A DNA stretch of 62,126 nt from Thermoplasmata archaeon (GCA_030040865.1 JASHSX010000087.1:1-62126); one strand, 5' to 3'. Positions 33,101-41,269 are shown, counted from the first letter of the stretch. The notes: a model not told the origin generated them from the letters alone. Made by a program: numbers and translations.

Positions 33101-36100
33101 AATCTCGCCGAGACGTTCACGATCCCGGCGGCGACGGTCTCGGGGAACGTCTACTGGAAGCTCGGCGACAACACGTCGTACGAGAGCGGGGAGCCGCTCA
33201 TCTCGGGGGCCCAGGTCGTGCTGTGGGGCGCGGGTCTGGGCACCCGCACCGCCACGACCGATCCCAGCGGGACGTTCGCGCTCGCCAACGTCCCGTCGGG
33301 CGTCTACAACGCGAGCGTGCTGTACGCGGGGCACAACTTCACGATGACCGCGATCACGGTGACGCCTTCCTCGAGCACCACGCCCCAATCGTTCGGCCTG
33401 CCGGCGTCGAAGGTCGTCGGTCGTGTGATGCAGGGCGAGCAGGGGGTCGCGAACGTGACGGTGACGGCCTCCGCTCCCGGCTTCACGATCTCCAACCTGA
33501 GCGCGTCGAACGGAAACATCACCCTGCCGACGCTGGGACCCGGTAACTACTCGATCGTCGCCAGCCTGCCCGGGACCGGCCTGCGGTCGGCCGGTGCGTT
33601 CGTCCAGATCACGTCCCCCGGCACGACGGTCCACCTCAACTTCACCCTCGCCGCGACCGCGGCCGCCTCGGTCACGCTCGTGGCGAACGGAGCTCCGGTC
33701 TCGGGCATCCCCGTGCGGTTCGTCGCCCTCCCCGACCTCACGAGCAGCAATATGTCCCCGATCGCGGCGTACTCGAGCGTCGCCACGAACGGCACGGTCG
33801 TCACGAGCAGTTCTACCGGCCTCGCGAGCGTCGTCCTGCCGGTCGGGACGTACGAGGCGTACGCGCTCGGCTACGTGGCGGGCACGCTCGACGCGGGCAT
33901 CGGCACCGTGACCACCACGGCTTCGGTCGTCCCCCCGCCCGTGCCGATCGTCCTCACGCCGGCGTACCGTTTATCCGGATCGGTGAACCTGGTCGGAGCA
34001 GTCGGCAGCGAGAGCCAGAGCGCGGTGGTCGCGTACACGAGCGCCGGGGACCCCGTGATCTCCTGGGCCGGGACGAACAGCACGTACGTCCTCTACCTTC
34101 CGTCGGGCACGTACTCCCTCTACGCGGTCCAGGGTACGACCGCCGCGACCGGGCCGTTCTACGCGGCGCTCAGCTCCGTCACGCTCACCGGGCCCGCCTC
34201 GGTCTCCCTCTCGCCGTCGGTCGCGGTCTACGCGCGCTTCTCGACGGGCTCCCACCTCGCCAACGGGTCTCTGTTCCCAGCCCCGACCTCCCGGGCCGTC
34301 ATCTCGTACGGCGCGACCGGCCCCTCGATTCCGCTGGTCGGTTCGGCGAGCGGTGTCCTGGCCGGTTACCTCCCGTCCGCCCTCCCGCTCAGTGTGCCGT
34401 CGTACTGCCTCGCCGTCTCGGCCCCGGGGTTCGCCTCGTCGAACGAGTGCGGGATCTCCCCGAGCGGGCTCGCCGCACTCTCGACGGTGCCGCTCACCCT
34501 GACCCCCGTCTCCGTGACGGTCCGGCTCGTCGGACTCCCCCGCGGCATGTCGGCCGCCGTCAACCTGACGGCGCAGAGCGCGACCGCGGTCACCCGCACG
34601 CTCACCGGCGGCCCGAACGTCGTCTTCTCGACGACCCCGGGAAGCTACGCCGTCAGCGGGTGGACGAGCACCGACAACGGTACCGTCCTCTACGAGCCCT
34701 CCAACCCGGTCTCCGCGACGTTCCCGCTCGGCACGGTCAGCGCGGCCGTCACGCTCCGGGTCGTCGCCACGATCAACGCGACCGGGACCCTCGCGTTGCC
34801 GAAGGACGGAGCGCTCAACGCCACGCTCGTGTCGCTCTCCTCGCCGCAGCTCAACAAGACCGTCAACGGCACGGTGTTCGAGGACGGATTCTTCGCCGCG
34901 GTCGGTAGCTACTCGGTCTACTCGAACGTCACCGTCAACTCGGTGCTCTACACCAACGTGACGACGGCGAGCGTCTCCGCGAACGGCACGATCTCCCCGA
35001 AGATCACGATCGACACCGTCGGCCTACGGGTGAGCGGGACGCTCGAGCGACCGAGCGGCGCCCTCCTGAACGCCAACGCCACGCTCACGATCACCACGCC
35101 CGGCGGGGCCGTCCTTCGGACCTACGCGGCCAACGGAACGTTCACGGTCTACCTGCCGCCGAACGCGACGTACCGGGTGAGCACGTCGACCGCGACCAAC
35201 GTCGTGGGACCGAACGGGACGTACGTGGCGACCTGGACCACCCCGACGAACAGCGCCTGCACGGTCTCTCCGAATTCGCCGAGTTGCCCGGTCCCGCTCG
35301 AACCGACGACGGTGCGCGTCTGGCTGAACGGCACGCTCGTCGCCCCCGGCGTCCCGGGGCTCGTCCCCGGAGCGGTCCGCCTCATCGGTCCGTACCCCTA
35401 CACGAACCTCACGATCGTGAACACCACCTCGGGGGCGTTCTCGGCGCAGGTCCTCCCGGGGAGCTACTCGGTCTACGCGTCGGGGGGCGGGGTCTCCGAT
35501 CTCCTGGCGAACTTCACCGAACTCCTGGCGCTGCCGACCACGAACGGGTCCTCGACGATCTCGCTTCTACCGGCCTGGGTGGCGACGCTCGGGGTCGCTC
35601 CGGCGAACGTGTCGCTCGCGCCGCCGGGACCGGCGAACGTGACGGTCCGCAACGCGTTCGGCCTCACTACGGTCCTTCCGGGGGTTCGCGGCTCCGCGTC
35701 CCAATCGATCGCCCTTCCCGTCGGGACGTACGTCGTCAGCGGCGCCTCGAGCGGGTACCCGTACGGCCTCAAGACCGCGGCGAACGGCGCCCTGAACCTC
35801 ACGATCGTTTCGGGGAACGTCGGCGCCACCGTGCCGCTCGCCTACGCGTTCGTGCCGTCGGTCACCGGCACGCTCACCGGTCGGGGCTCCGTCCTCGTGA
35901 ACGCCGGTACGCAGGTCAGCTTCTCGTTCACCGTGAAGAACACGGGGAACGTACCGGTGACGATCCATCCGACCGGCGGCCCGTCGTACTGGCCGTTCAA
36001 CTTCACGCTTCAGAACGTGACGGTCCCGGTCGGTGTCCAGCTGGGCGGCGTGGCGATGATCACGGTGCCGGCGGGCACGATCGTCGACCACCCGGGAGTC

Positions 36101-36715
36101 ACCATCTCCTTCGCGCTCCCGAACGGCACGATCGTCGGCTCCGTCGCGCCGGACCCGAAGGTGAATATCATCGGATTCTTCGGCGTGAAGGTGAGCTCCA
36201 CCTCGTCGGTCCCCGCCGAGATCGGGCCGAACCAGGCGCGGATCCCGTTCAACATCAGCAACACCGGCAACCAGGGCGAGACGGTCGCGATCACCGCCGT
36301 CGATGAGCCGCGGATCAACGCGCTCGGGTGGACGGTCACCTTCGTTCAAGAAGGGCTCGAGACCCCGATGACGACGACCTTCCTGTCGGCGGGTCAGAAC
36401 CAGACGTGGTACGAACAGCTCAACGCGACCGGCGCGATCTTCGTTCCGGCGGGGACCGTCACGGTGGCCGGGACCGTCCTCAACTCTACGACCTCCCCGC
36501 AGTCGTTCGTCACGATCCGCGTTCCCTCCGCGTCGGTCGGCCCCGCCTCGAACGGGACGGGTTCGTTCACGGTGACGGGACCGCAGGTCGGCCCGGCCCC
36601 GTCGAACCTCCCCGATTGGCTCGTGCCGGCGCTCGTCTTCGTGCCGGCGCTCGCCCTCGTGGTCCTGATCCTCGTCTACCGGTGGAACCGCTCGCGGCGG
36701 TGGAGGCGCCGGTGA
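30122..36715 (+). CDS. aglB: AglB/STT3 oligosaccharyltransferase fused to a giant repeat-rich ectodomain
   Basis: The 2197-residue protein starts as a normal AglB. A first membrane helix is followed by the metal-binding GGSDSYYHSRV (Asp52), about a dozen further helices to about residue 515, and the catalytic WWDYG at 583-587 in the soluble part. It transfers lipid-linked glycan to Asn in N-x-S/T. Usual AglB length is 600-1000. Here the chain continues beyond about 750: first a module near 755-800, then from about 905 serial carboxypeptidase-regulatory-like beta modules (each with VTV...DGSFSLVLPPG or GTYEAYA patterns), then two CARDB/NEW3-like domains (about 1915-2000 and 2020-2110), a final helix (about 2170-2188) and an Arg-rich tail. 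Sequons are very frequent throughout. The frame is unbroken, without internal stop or restart. Confidence 0.93.
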   Translation: MESSRTGWWHRHGWTVAILLAAFGIAFAIRTVWTYPIVAQYGPLYTYAGGSDSYYHSRVMSYIILNHTNLVKDPLLRFPVGAINPREPLFDWMNALLGLVFAPFFGGNAVVAGAWFLDLQAPLWAALSVFPIYWIGKEVSNRRMGLIAALIYPFLSASIDSSIFGYANYLSFYTFIILVALYSYLRTVRAVGSRKWIASYRHPRQYWPGLRAFLRTERTAVKWAVFTGVCLGATALAWQGYTYVVVVIVLALVISVVAERIRKVDSFGMYVCAWIVGAVGFPMELPYYLVQYHSDIYGFESFFLLQFLIYFGALLLLLPFVMLRDVPWVFSIPLMVGVMGAGIAGLAIVNPSLFTTIVTGQGYFVKTLIYSTVAEAQAPTVDELVIGYGVVTFFLAFAGVGIFLYLLVKGRFKRVHVVFLVFAILSIYLPVSATKFFLLGSPAFALLPAEAIRRALDVGSYPELRRTVASLSDRRSQFAAFRKAFKARHVLVMLLVLVILLPNVWVSIDAGIPGNTKSGYAAQVGATLPPWLQLNTTSPSSYYFGAAGSSLDTPNQYDSAGYNWLATLDTNIPEPDRPAFVSWWDYGFQAIDQGQHPSVADNFQNGIDPAGQFLLAQNESIAIGVLATTLLTGIPAQSATTYLPANLNQILAADGLNTSRLNGYLLNQGSDYTTVVNNPTLYLPVDASTLTAENAMYMVVSYYIAGKLPLSGVAKVYNDVQAYTGNSIRYAMSDTRLFPFSGTDTGIYYAPADLTGRVIDGAGNPSTYFNVTVLGSDGNTYPEGQVPADVSAVNYNINYFAPFYDSMIYHIYIGYNGTDVGAGSGIPCISLNCTSYPLEPGWMLQHFQVIYETAYLCPSQTDTAACSATNRPTAISQAAATGAYADLSADNYFNGGESFLQYYPGQTLLGEVVLPDGTPVAGARVTVDDGWGIPHMTAVTAKDGSFSLVLPPGNDTVNVTIGTVNGLSQQGATLLKSVKIDVPNAIGLSYDAPNLAETFTIPAATVSGNVYWKLGDNTSYESGEPLISGAQVVLWGAGLGTRTATTDPSGTFALANVPSGVYNASVLYAGHNFTMTAITVTPSSSTTPQSFGLPASKVVGRVMQGEQGVANVTVTASAPGFTISNLSASNGNITLPTLGPGNYSIVASLPGTGLRSAGAFVQITSPGTTVHLNFTLAATAAASVTLVANGAPVSGIPVRFVALPDLTSSNMSPIAAYSSVATNGTVVTSSSTGLASVVLPVGTYEAYALGYVAGTLDAGIGTVTTTASVVPPPVPIVLTPAYRLSGSVNLVGAVGSESQSAVVAYTSAGDPVISWAGTNSTYVLYLPSGTYSLYAVQGTTAATGPFYAALSSVTLTGPASVSLSPSVAVYARFSTGSHLANGSLFPAPTSRAVISYGATGPSIPLVGSASGVLAGYLPSALPLSVPSYCLAVSAPGFASSNECGISPSGLAALSTVPLTLTPVSVTVRLVGLPRGMSAAVNLTAQSATAVTRTLTGGPNVVFSTTPGSYAVSGWTSTDNGTVLYEPSNPVSATFPLGTVSAAVTLRVVATINATGTLALPKDGALNATLVSLSSPQLNKTVNGTVFEDGFFAAVGSYSVYSNVTVNSVLYTNVTTASVSANGTISPKITIDTVGLRVSGTLERPSGALLNANATLTITTPGGAVLRTYAANGTFTVYLPPNATYRVSTSTATNVVGPNGTYVATWTTPTNSACTVSPNSPSCPVPLEPTTVRVWLNGTLVAPGVPGLVPGAVRLIGPYPYTNLTIVNTTSGAFSAQVLPGSYSVYASGGGVSDLLANFTELLALPTTNGSSTISLLPAWVATLGVAPANVSLAPPGPANVTVRNAFGLTTVLPGVRGSASQSIALPVGTYVVSGASSGYPYGLKTAANGALNLTIVSGNVGATVPLAYAFVPSVTGTLTGRGSVLVNAGTQVSFSFTVKNTGNVPVTIHPTGGPSYWPFNFTLQNVTVPVGVQLGGVAMITVPAGTIVDHPGVTISFALPNGTIVGSVAPDPKVNIIGFFGVKVSSTSSVPAEIGPNQARIPFNISNTGNQGETVAITAVDEPRINALGWTVTFVQEGLETPMTTTFLSAGQNQTWYEQLNATGAIFVPAGTVTVAGTVLNSTTSPQSFVTIRVPSASVGPASNGTGSFTVTGPQVGPAPSNLPDWLVPALVFVPALALVVLILVYRWNRSRRWRRR

Positions 36716-37548
36716 GCGCGGTCCGTCGACTTCCGGTCCTGCTCGCGATCGTCGTCCTCCTCGGGGCGGCGTTCGCGATGGGGCCGAGGGTGGCGGCCGC
36801 CGCGCCACCCGCCTCTCTCACGGCGGCCGCGTCGTCGTCCGTCACCGGGTCGGTGTACGGCCCGACGGTGCTCGGAGTGAACGGCCACGGCGCCTACACG
36901 ATCAACGCGACGGGCGGACCCGCGTACGCCCCGAACGGCACCGAGGTCGGCAACATCACGTTCTACGCTTCGCTGCAGGCGAGCAACACGACCGGGATGA
37001 ACATCACCCCGGCGGAGTTCGTGATCACGAACGGCACGTTCACCCCGGCTCGGCTGTCCACGAACGGCTTCGCCCAGGTCGTCACGATCCTGGTGATGAT
37101 CTCGTCGACCAACGCGACGGCCAACGACACGATCAACGTCACCTACGCGGTGAACGTCGTCACACCGTACTCGCTGACCGCCACGATCGTGAACCAGACG
37201 AACGCGACGGTCCTCGCGTTCGTCGTGTACGTGGCGCTCGACGGGACGATGGTCGGCAACGTGTCGGTCCCGTCGATCACGCCGAGCGCGAACTACGCCT
37301 TCTCCTTCCAGTACGTGACCCTGAGCCTCGGCACCGGATGGCATACGTTCACGGTCTCGCTCGCGAACGAGCACGGGCTGGTCGCCTTCTCGAACGGCGC
37401 CCTCAGCTACTCCGTGTCGTTCTACGTCCCGGGCCCCGCCCCCAACTACACGCTCTGGTACGTCGTCGGCGTCGTCGCGTTTTTCGGGGTACTGTTTATA
37501 TACGCCACCCGAGTGGCCGCTCGCCGACGCGGCGCCCTGCGCAAGTAG
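36712..37548 (+). CDS. Sequon-rich type I membrane protein, companion of AglB
   Basis: The 278-residue protein has an N-terminal signal (LPVLLAIVVLLGAAFAM, about 6-25, then Ala-rich region), an exported beta-rich domain with many N-x-S/T sites (NAT, NIT, NTT, NGT, NDT, NVT, NQT, NVS, NYT), and a C-terminal membrane helix (YVVGVVAFFGVLFIYATRVA) with a basic tail. GTG at 36712 overlaps the aglB TGA as GTGA, so translation is coupled. Its composition resembles the AglB ectodomain. It may be a glycosylation substrate or an accessory subunit; no known family is recognised. Upstream in-frame sequence lies inside aglB and is excluded. Confidence 0.82.
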   Translation: MSAVRRLPVLLAIVVLLGAAFAMGPRVAAAAPPASLTAAASSSVTGSVYGPTVLGVNGHGAYTINATGGPAYAPNGTEVGNITFYASLQASNTTGMNITPAEFVITNGTFTPARLSTNGFAQVVTILVMISSTNATANDTINVTYAVNVVTPYSLTATIVNQTNATVLAFVVYVALDGTMVGNVSVPSITPSANYAFSFQYVTLSLGTGWHTFTVSLANEHGLVAFSNGALSYSVSFYVPGPAPNYTLWYVVGVVAFFGVLFIYATRVAARRRGALRK

Positions 37549-37569
37549 GCGCGCGGAGGCGAGTTACCG

Positions 37570-37743
37570 ATGGAGTCCCGGGTCGACGTGCGGTGCCGTT
37601 CCTGCGGCCGGGCGCTCCCCGCGCCCGGCGGGACCCAGTTCCTCTGTCCGCAGTGCGGGACCGAGACGATCGGCCGGTGCACGCGGTGCCGGGACCAGAG
37701 CGTGACGTACCGCTGCTCGAAGTGCGGGTTCGTGGGACCGTAG
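37570..37743 (+). CDS. Small archaeal zinc-finger protein (HVO_2753/COG2888-like)
   Basis: The 57-residue protein has four CxxC-type knuckles, CRSCG, CPQCG, CTRCR and CSKCG, arranged as two zinc fingers, matching the COG2888 family of predicted translation-associated zinc-ribbon proteins. These are conserved next to EF-1-beta in Archaea, as here: the EF-1-beta ATG lies 17 bases downstream. In Haloferax the homologue HVO_2753 is involved in swarming and biofilm formation, but its molecular role is not settled. It starts with ATG 37570, 22 bases after the preceding stop. Confidence 0.88.
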   Translation: MESRVDVRCRSCGRALPAPGGTQFLCPQCGTETIGRCTRCRDQSVTYRCSKCGFVGP

Positions 37744-37759
37744 GAGCCGGGGTCGGCGC

Positions 37760-38026
37760 ATGGGTCAGGTGGCTGTCCTCTTCCGTCTGATGCCCCAGGG
37801 CGTCGAGACCGACATGCAGGCGCTCGGCGCCGGGGTGCGGTCGGTAGTGCCGAAGGGGGTCACGATCCGCGGCATGCAGGTGAAGGACATCGCCTTCGGG
37901 CTCAAGTCCCTGCTCGTGTCGGTCGTCATGGACGACACCGGCGGGGTCCTCGATTCGGTCGAGCAGGCGCTCGCGAAGGTGCCCCACGTCGAGTCGGTGG
38001 AAGTGATGGAGGAGGGGCTCCTCTAG
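37760..38026 (+). CDS. Translation elongation factor 1-beta
   Basis: The 88-residue protein matches archaeal aEF-1-beta, the guanine nucleotide exchange factor of aEF-1-alpha: VAVLFRLMPQGVETDMQAL, VKDIAFGLKSLLVSVVMDD and VESVEVMEEGLL with a ferredoxin-like alpha-beta fold. Length is normal. Conserved context: zinc-finger protein directly upstream. GDP on EF-1-alpha is exchanged for GTP to allow the next round of aminoacyl-tRNA delivery. Confidence 0.95.
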   Translation: MGQVAVLFRLMPQGVETDMQALGAGVRSVVPKGVTIRGMQVKDIAFGLKSLLVSVVMDDTGGVLDSVEQALAKVPHVESVEVMEEGLL

Positions 38027-38041
38027 GCGCGCGGGGAGACC

Positions 38042-39025
38042 GTGGACCTCTTCTCGCACGTCCTCGTCGCCTACCTCGTCACCTACGGCATTGTCGGCTT
38101 CCAGCCGTCGTACCTCGCGGCCGGAGCGCTCGCGGGAGGGCTCCCCGACGCCGACGCCCTGTTCTTCCCGCTCGCCCGCCGCTTTCCGCTGCTGCAGCAT
38201 CACGGGATCACGCACTCGCTCACGGGCGTCACGGTCGTGGCCGTGGCCGGGGCGTTCCTGGCCCCGCTGCTCGCGCCCGGCTCCGCCCTCGTCTACTTCC
38301 TCGTGATGGAGGTCGGCGGGATCTGCCACATCCTACAGGACGGGTTCACCCACTTCTCGGTCCCGCCGCTCGCGCCGTTCTCCGACCGCCGGCTCGAGCT
38401 CGACGCCGACCGGGCGATCAACTTCGTCACGATGGCGTTCTCGATCGCCGCGTTCTACCTGCTCCTCGTGGTCGAGCGCAACCACGTGCCGTTCGCGACG
38501 TACGTGCTCACGGTCTACCTCCTGATGGCGTTCTTCGCGGCGTACTTCGGCATCCGACTGGCGGGCCGGTTCGCGATCGGCCGGCACCGCACGGCCGTCG
38601 GGCCCAAGGCCGTCCCCGTCCCCACGGGGAACCCGTTCAAGTGGGTCCTCCTCTCGGAGGAGCTCGCGGACGGCCGGGTCCGGACGACGTGGGCGCGCTA
38701 CGTGCTGGGGAAGGGCCTGGTCGACGGGCCGTACTCCGTCGAGGCCCCGGTCGAACCCCCGGCGCACACCGGGGCCCCGACCACCGCGCAGGAGGCGCTC
38801 GACTGGTCGTACGGGCCGGCCCGCAAGGCGAGCCGCGTGCTGCTCATGACCTACCACTTCGGCGAGGCGTTCCGGACCGCCGCCGGCGCTTGGGTCGCCG
38901 TATGGTATTCCCTCGAGTTCACTGCCTTCGGGCGGGCCTCCGGGGTCCGGGTGAGCTTCCCGGCCGACGGCGGGGTCCCCGAGGTGCACACGACGTTCTA
39001 CCGTCCGATCCACCGGGTCGTCTAG
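38042..39025 (+). CDS. YdjM/DUF457-like membrane-bound metal-dependent hydrolase
   Basis: The 327-residue protein has the conserved pattern of PF04307 in its first half: MDLFSHVL, GGLPDADALFFPL, HHGITHSLTGV and ICHILQDGFTHFSV, with His and Asp residues likely to bind metal, between about five membrane helices. The second half (about 185-327) is soluble and unique, with NPFKWVLLSEELADGRVRTTW and a beta-rich end, a common C-terminal extension in YdjM-like proteins. Function is unknown; a hydrolase role on membrane lipids is inferred for the family. Start is GTG 38042, 15 bases after EF-1-beta. Confidence 0.85.
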   Translation: MDLFSHVLVAYLVTYGIVGFQPSYLAAGALAGGLPDADALFFPLARRFPLLQHHGITHSLTGVTVVAVAGAFLAPLLAPGSALVYFLVMEVGGICHILQDGFTHFSVPPLAPFSDRRLELDADRAINFVTMAFSIAAFYLLLVVERNHVPFATYVLTVYLLMAFFAAYFGIRLAGRFAIGRHRTAVGPKAVPVPTGNPFKWVLLSEELADGRVRTTWARYVLGKGLVDGPYSVEAPVEPPAHTGAPTTAQEALDWSYGPARKASRVLLMTYHFGEAFRTAAGAWVAVWYSLEFTAFGRASGVRVSFPADGGVPEVHTTFYRPIHRVV

Positions 39026-39049
39026 CGCCCGCGGGCGCCGCCGGTCCGG

Positions 39050-39901
39050 TCAGGGGATCGTCGCCGGGTCCCACTTCGTGACCCGCGCTCCGCTGCGCAG
39101 GGCGTCGAGCCGGTCCATGTCGGCCGGCGTGAGGGCGAAGTCGAAGACCCGGGCGTTCTCCTCGATCCGCTCGCGGTGGACGGACTTCGGGATCTCGACG
39201 ATCCCGTGCTGGAGACCCCAGCGGATCAACACCTGTGCCGGGGAGCGGCCGTGGGCCCGCGCGATCTCGCCGACCGTCGGATCGCCGAGGCTCCGGGACC
39301 GGGTGAGCGGCGAGTACGCCTCGGGGCGGATCCCGTGCTGGGCGGCGTAGGCGAGGAACTCGGGGTCGTAGATCCACGGGTGGAACTCTACCTGGTCGAC
39401 CGCCGGCACGATCGTCGACGCCGCCCGAAGCTCCTCGAGGTGTCGGATCGTGAAGTTGCTCACGCCGATCGCGCGGCAGACGCCCTCGTCGCGTAGCTCC
39501 GCGAGCGCCCTCCACGTGTCGATCCGGACCTGGGGGCTCGGCGCCCGTGGCCAGTGGATCAGGTAGAGGTCGATGTAGTCGAGGCCGAGGCGGTCCCGAC
39601 TGGCGCGTCCGGCCTTGAGCGCGCTCGCGTAGCCGAGGTCCTCGAACCACAGCTTCGTGGTGACAAAGACCTGGTCACGGGGCACGCCGCTCGCGCGGAC
39701 GGCCCGGCCGACGTCCGCCTCGTTCTCGTACATCGCCGCGGTGTCGAGCAGCCGGTAGCCGGCGTCGAGCGCCCACCGGACCGCCTGCTCGGTCACACGC
39801 CCGGGCTCGCTCAGGAAGACGCCGAGCCCGAGCCACGGGATCGGGGACCCCTGGTTGAGCGGGACCCGGGCCCCGAGGTTCTCGGGCATCGCGTCGGCCA
39901 T
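39050..39901 (-). CDS. Aldo-keto reductase
   Basis: A 283-residue AKR with the catalytic tetrad: Asp in LLDTAAMYENE (with Tyr six residues later), Lys in VTTKLWFEDLG, and His in LIHWP. IGVSNFTIRHLEEL and VEFHPW complete the barrel, and IPKSVHRERIEEN binds the NADPH phosphate. It resembles the AKR5 (2,5-diketo-gluconate reductase) type. It reduces aldehydes or ketones in the cytosol; the physiological substrate is unknown. TTACAAGG lies 27 bases before the ATG, suggesting a leaderless mRNA. The gene is convergent with the YdjM-like gene. Confidence 0.94.
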   Translation of the reverse strand: MADAMPENLGARVPLNQGSPIPWLGLGVFLSEPGRVTEQAVRWALDAGYRLLDTAAMYENEADVGRAVRASGVPRDQVFVTTKLWFEDLGYASALKAGRASRDRLGLDYIDLYLIHWPRAPSPQVRIDTWRALAELRDEGVCRAIGVSNFTIRHLEELRAASTIVPAVDQVEFHPWIYDPEFLAYAAQHGIRPEAYSPLTRSRSLGDPTVGEIARAHGRSPAQVLIRWGLQHGIVEIPKSVHRERIEENARVFDFALTPADMDRLDALRSGARVTKWDPATIP

Positions 39902-39964
39902 CGGCTCTCGAAGGGTCCGGTGCCTTGTAACGGATTCGACCCGGCAGGCGGACGGTACCGGGGC

Positions 39965-40246
39965 TCACGCGGGACGGCCGCGGAATCGGCTCTCGAACCG
40001 CCCGTCGCGGACCGCACGGGCGTCGATCGTCCGCAGCTGCTGCTCGTGTTCGTCGCAGAGCCCGAACGGCTGCCAGGGCGACGTCGGCACGCGCGGGTCG
40101 GCCGTTGCGGACCACAGTTCGACCCGATGCGGTCGGGTGTCGCAGCCCCCGCCGAACCCGGGCTCGGGCTCGCCGAGGGCCGGGCGGAACGCGAAGTCGT
40201 ACGCCCGCCCCATCTCGCAGAGGGGCCGCTGGAAGATCGCGCTCAT
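39965..40246 (-). CDS. Small Cys/His protein, likely zinc-binding
   Basis: A 93-residue protein from ATG 40246: MSAIFQRPLCEMGRAYDF, GGCDTRPHRVELWS and PFGLCDEHEQQL are the recognisable parts. Three Cys and two His in CEMG / CDTRPH / CDEH arrangement are consistent with a single zinc site. The C-terminus is basic (RDGRFESRFRGRP). No family is assigned. Alternative starts upstream in the same frame exist but are Ser/Gly/Pro-rich without pattern. It is divergent from the alpha/beta hydrolase gene. Confidence 0.55.
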   Translation of the reverse strand: MSAIFQRPLCEMGRAYDFAFRPALGEPEPGFGGGCDTRPHRVELWSATADPRVPTSPWQPFGLCDEHEQQLRTIDARAVRDGRFESRFRGRPA

Positions 40247-40376
40247 CGAGATCGCCCGGACCGACCGGCCCCAGTCGGGGCGAGGGGAAATCGCTGTCGC
40301 GACGTCACCGTTAAGCCCGCCCTCCCGGTCCGCGGCCGGTTCCCGGACCCCGGCGGTCGCGGGAGGCGAGGTTCCC

Positions 40377-41207
40377 CTGCCGATCGCGAAGTCGGGCGCC
40401 GTCGACATCCACTACGCGACGCACGGCGCGGGAGGCGACCCCGCGGTCTTGGTCCACGGGTCGTTCGAGGACGCCTCTACCTGGGACCTCGTCGTCCCTG
40501 GCTTCGCGCAGGCGCTCGCCGTGGTGACGTACGACCGAAGAGGGTACGGGCGCAGCGCCTCCGGGCCTCGGACGCACCCGGTCGCCGACGACGTCGCGGA
40601 CCTGGCGGCGGTACTGGAGGCCGCGGACCATTTCCCGGCCCACGTGATCGGGCACGCGTACGGCGGCGCCGTGGCGGTAGGCGTGGCACGGGAGCGCCCG
40701 GAGCTGGTCCGGAGCATGGTTCTGCACGAACCGCCGTTCTTCGACCTGCTCGAGGCGGACCCGGGGACCGCGGGCGACGCCGGCCGAGCCCGCGGGCAGC
40801 TGCGCCGACTCCGCGAGACCACGGGCCCCGGGGCGGCCTTCGAGATCGCCCGACAGGTGACGGACGGTATCGGTGCAGAATCCGGGGCGTGGGAACGGAT
40901 GACGACGGTCGAGCGCGACCGCGCCGCACGCTACGTCGATCGGTGGCGGGAAGAGAGCGAGGACCCGACGAAGTCCCGCCCGGATCGGGAGGCCCTCCGG
41001 GAGACGCTCGTGCCCGCCCTCGTCACCTACGGCGAGGAGAGTCCGGCGATCGAACGCCGCGTCGCGGAGACTCTCGCCGCCGAACTACCGTACGCGCGTG
41101 TCCAGCGCCTCCCGGAGTGCGGTCACGCCCCACACCGCACGCGTCCGGATCTGTACGTCGCGGTCGTGGGAACGTTCCTCTTGGAGCGCGACGTGCCGTC
41201 GACCTGA
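40377..41207 (+). CDS. Alpha/beta hydrolase (start uncertain)
   Basis: About 276 residues with alpha/beta-hydrolase signatures: VLVHGSFEDASTW (oxyanion loop), VVTYDRRGYGRS, IGHAYGGAVAVGVARE (nucleophile elbow), and LPECGHAPHRTRPD with the catalytic His. The elbow reads GHAYGG, so the nucleophile position is Ala where Ser, Asp or Cys is usual; the following Tyr-Gly-Gly is normal. This suggests a non-hydrolytic member or an altered mechanism. No ATG, GTG or TTG is in frame near the expected start; CTG 40377, six bases after GGCGAGG, is the best candidate. The function is unknown. Confidence 0.75.
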   Translation: MPIAKSGAVDIHYATHGAGGDPAVLVHGSFEDASTWDLVVPGFAQALAVVTYDRRGYGRSASGPRTHPVADDVADLAAVLEAADHFPAHVIGHAYGGAVAVGVARERPELVRSMVLHEPPFFDLLEADPGTAGDAGRARGQLRRLRETTGPGAAFEIARQVTDGIGAESGAWERMTTVERDRAARYVDRWREESEDPTKSRPDREALRETLVPALVTYGEESPAIERRVAETLAAELPYARVQRLPECGHAPHRTRPDLYVAVVGTFLLERDVPST

Positions 41208-41240
41208 AGGAAGCCCGCCCACGCCGGGGGCGGGCCGAGG

Positions 41241-41250
41241 CGTTTATAGC
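41241..41250 (+). promoter_or_regulatory. TATA box of the cupin gene
   Basis: CGTTTATAGC centred 25 bases before GTG 41270 in GC-rich surroundings. It decides the cupin start as a leaderless GTG. Confidence 0.65.
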
Positions 41251-41269
41251 CGGACGCCCTTCGAGGGAC

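Noticed and set aside
30122..36715. The idea that aglB is two genes joined by a sequencing error
   Set aside because: The frame is open throughout with unchanged codon bias, and no start with promoter or ribosome site appears near the domain border. It still merits read-level confirmation.
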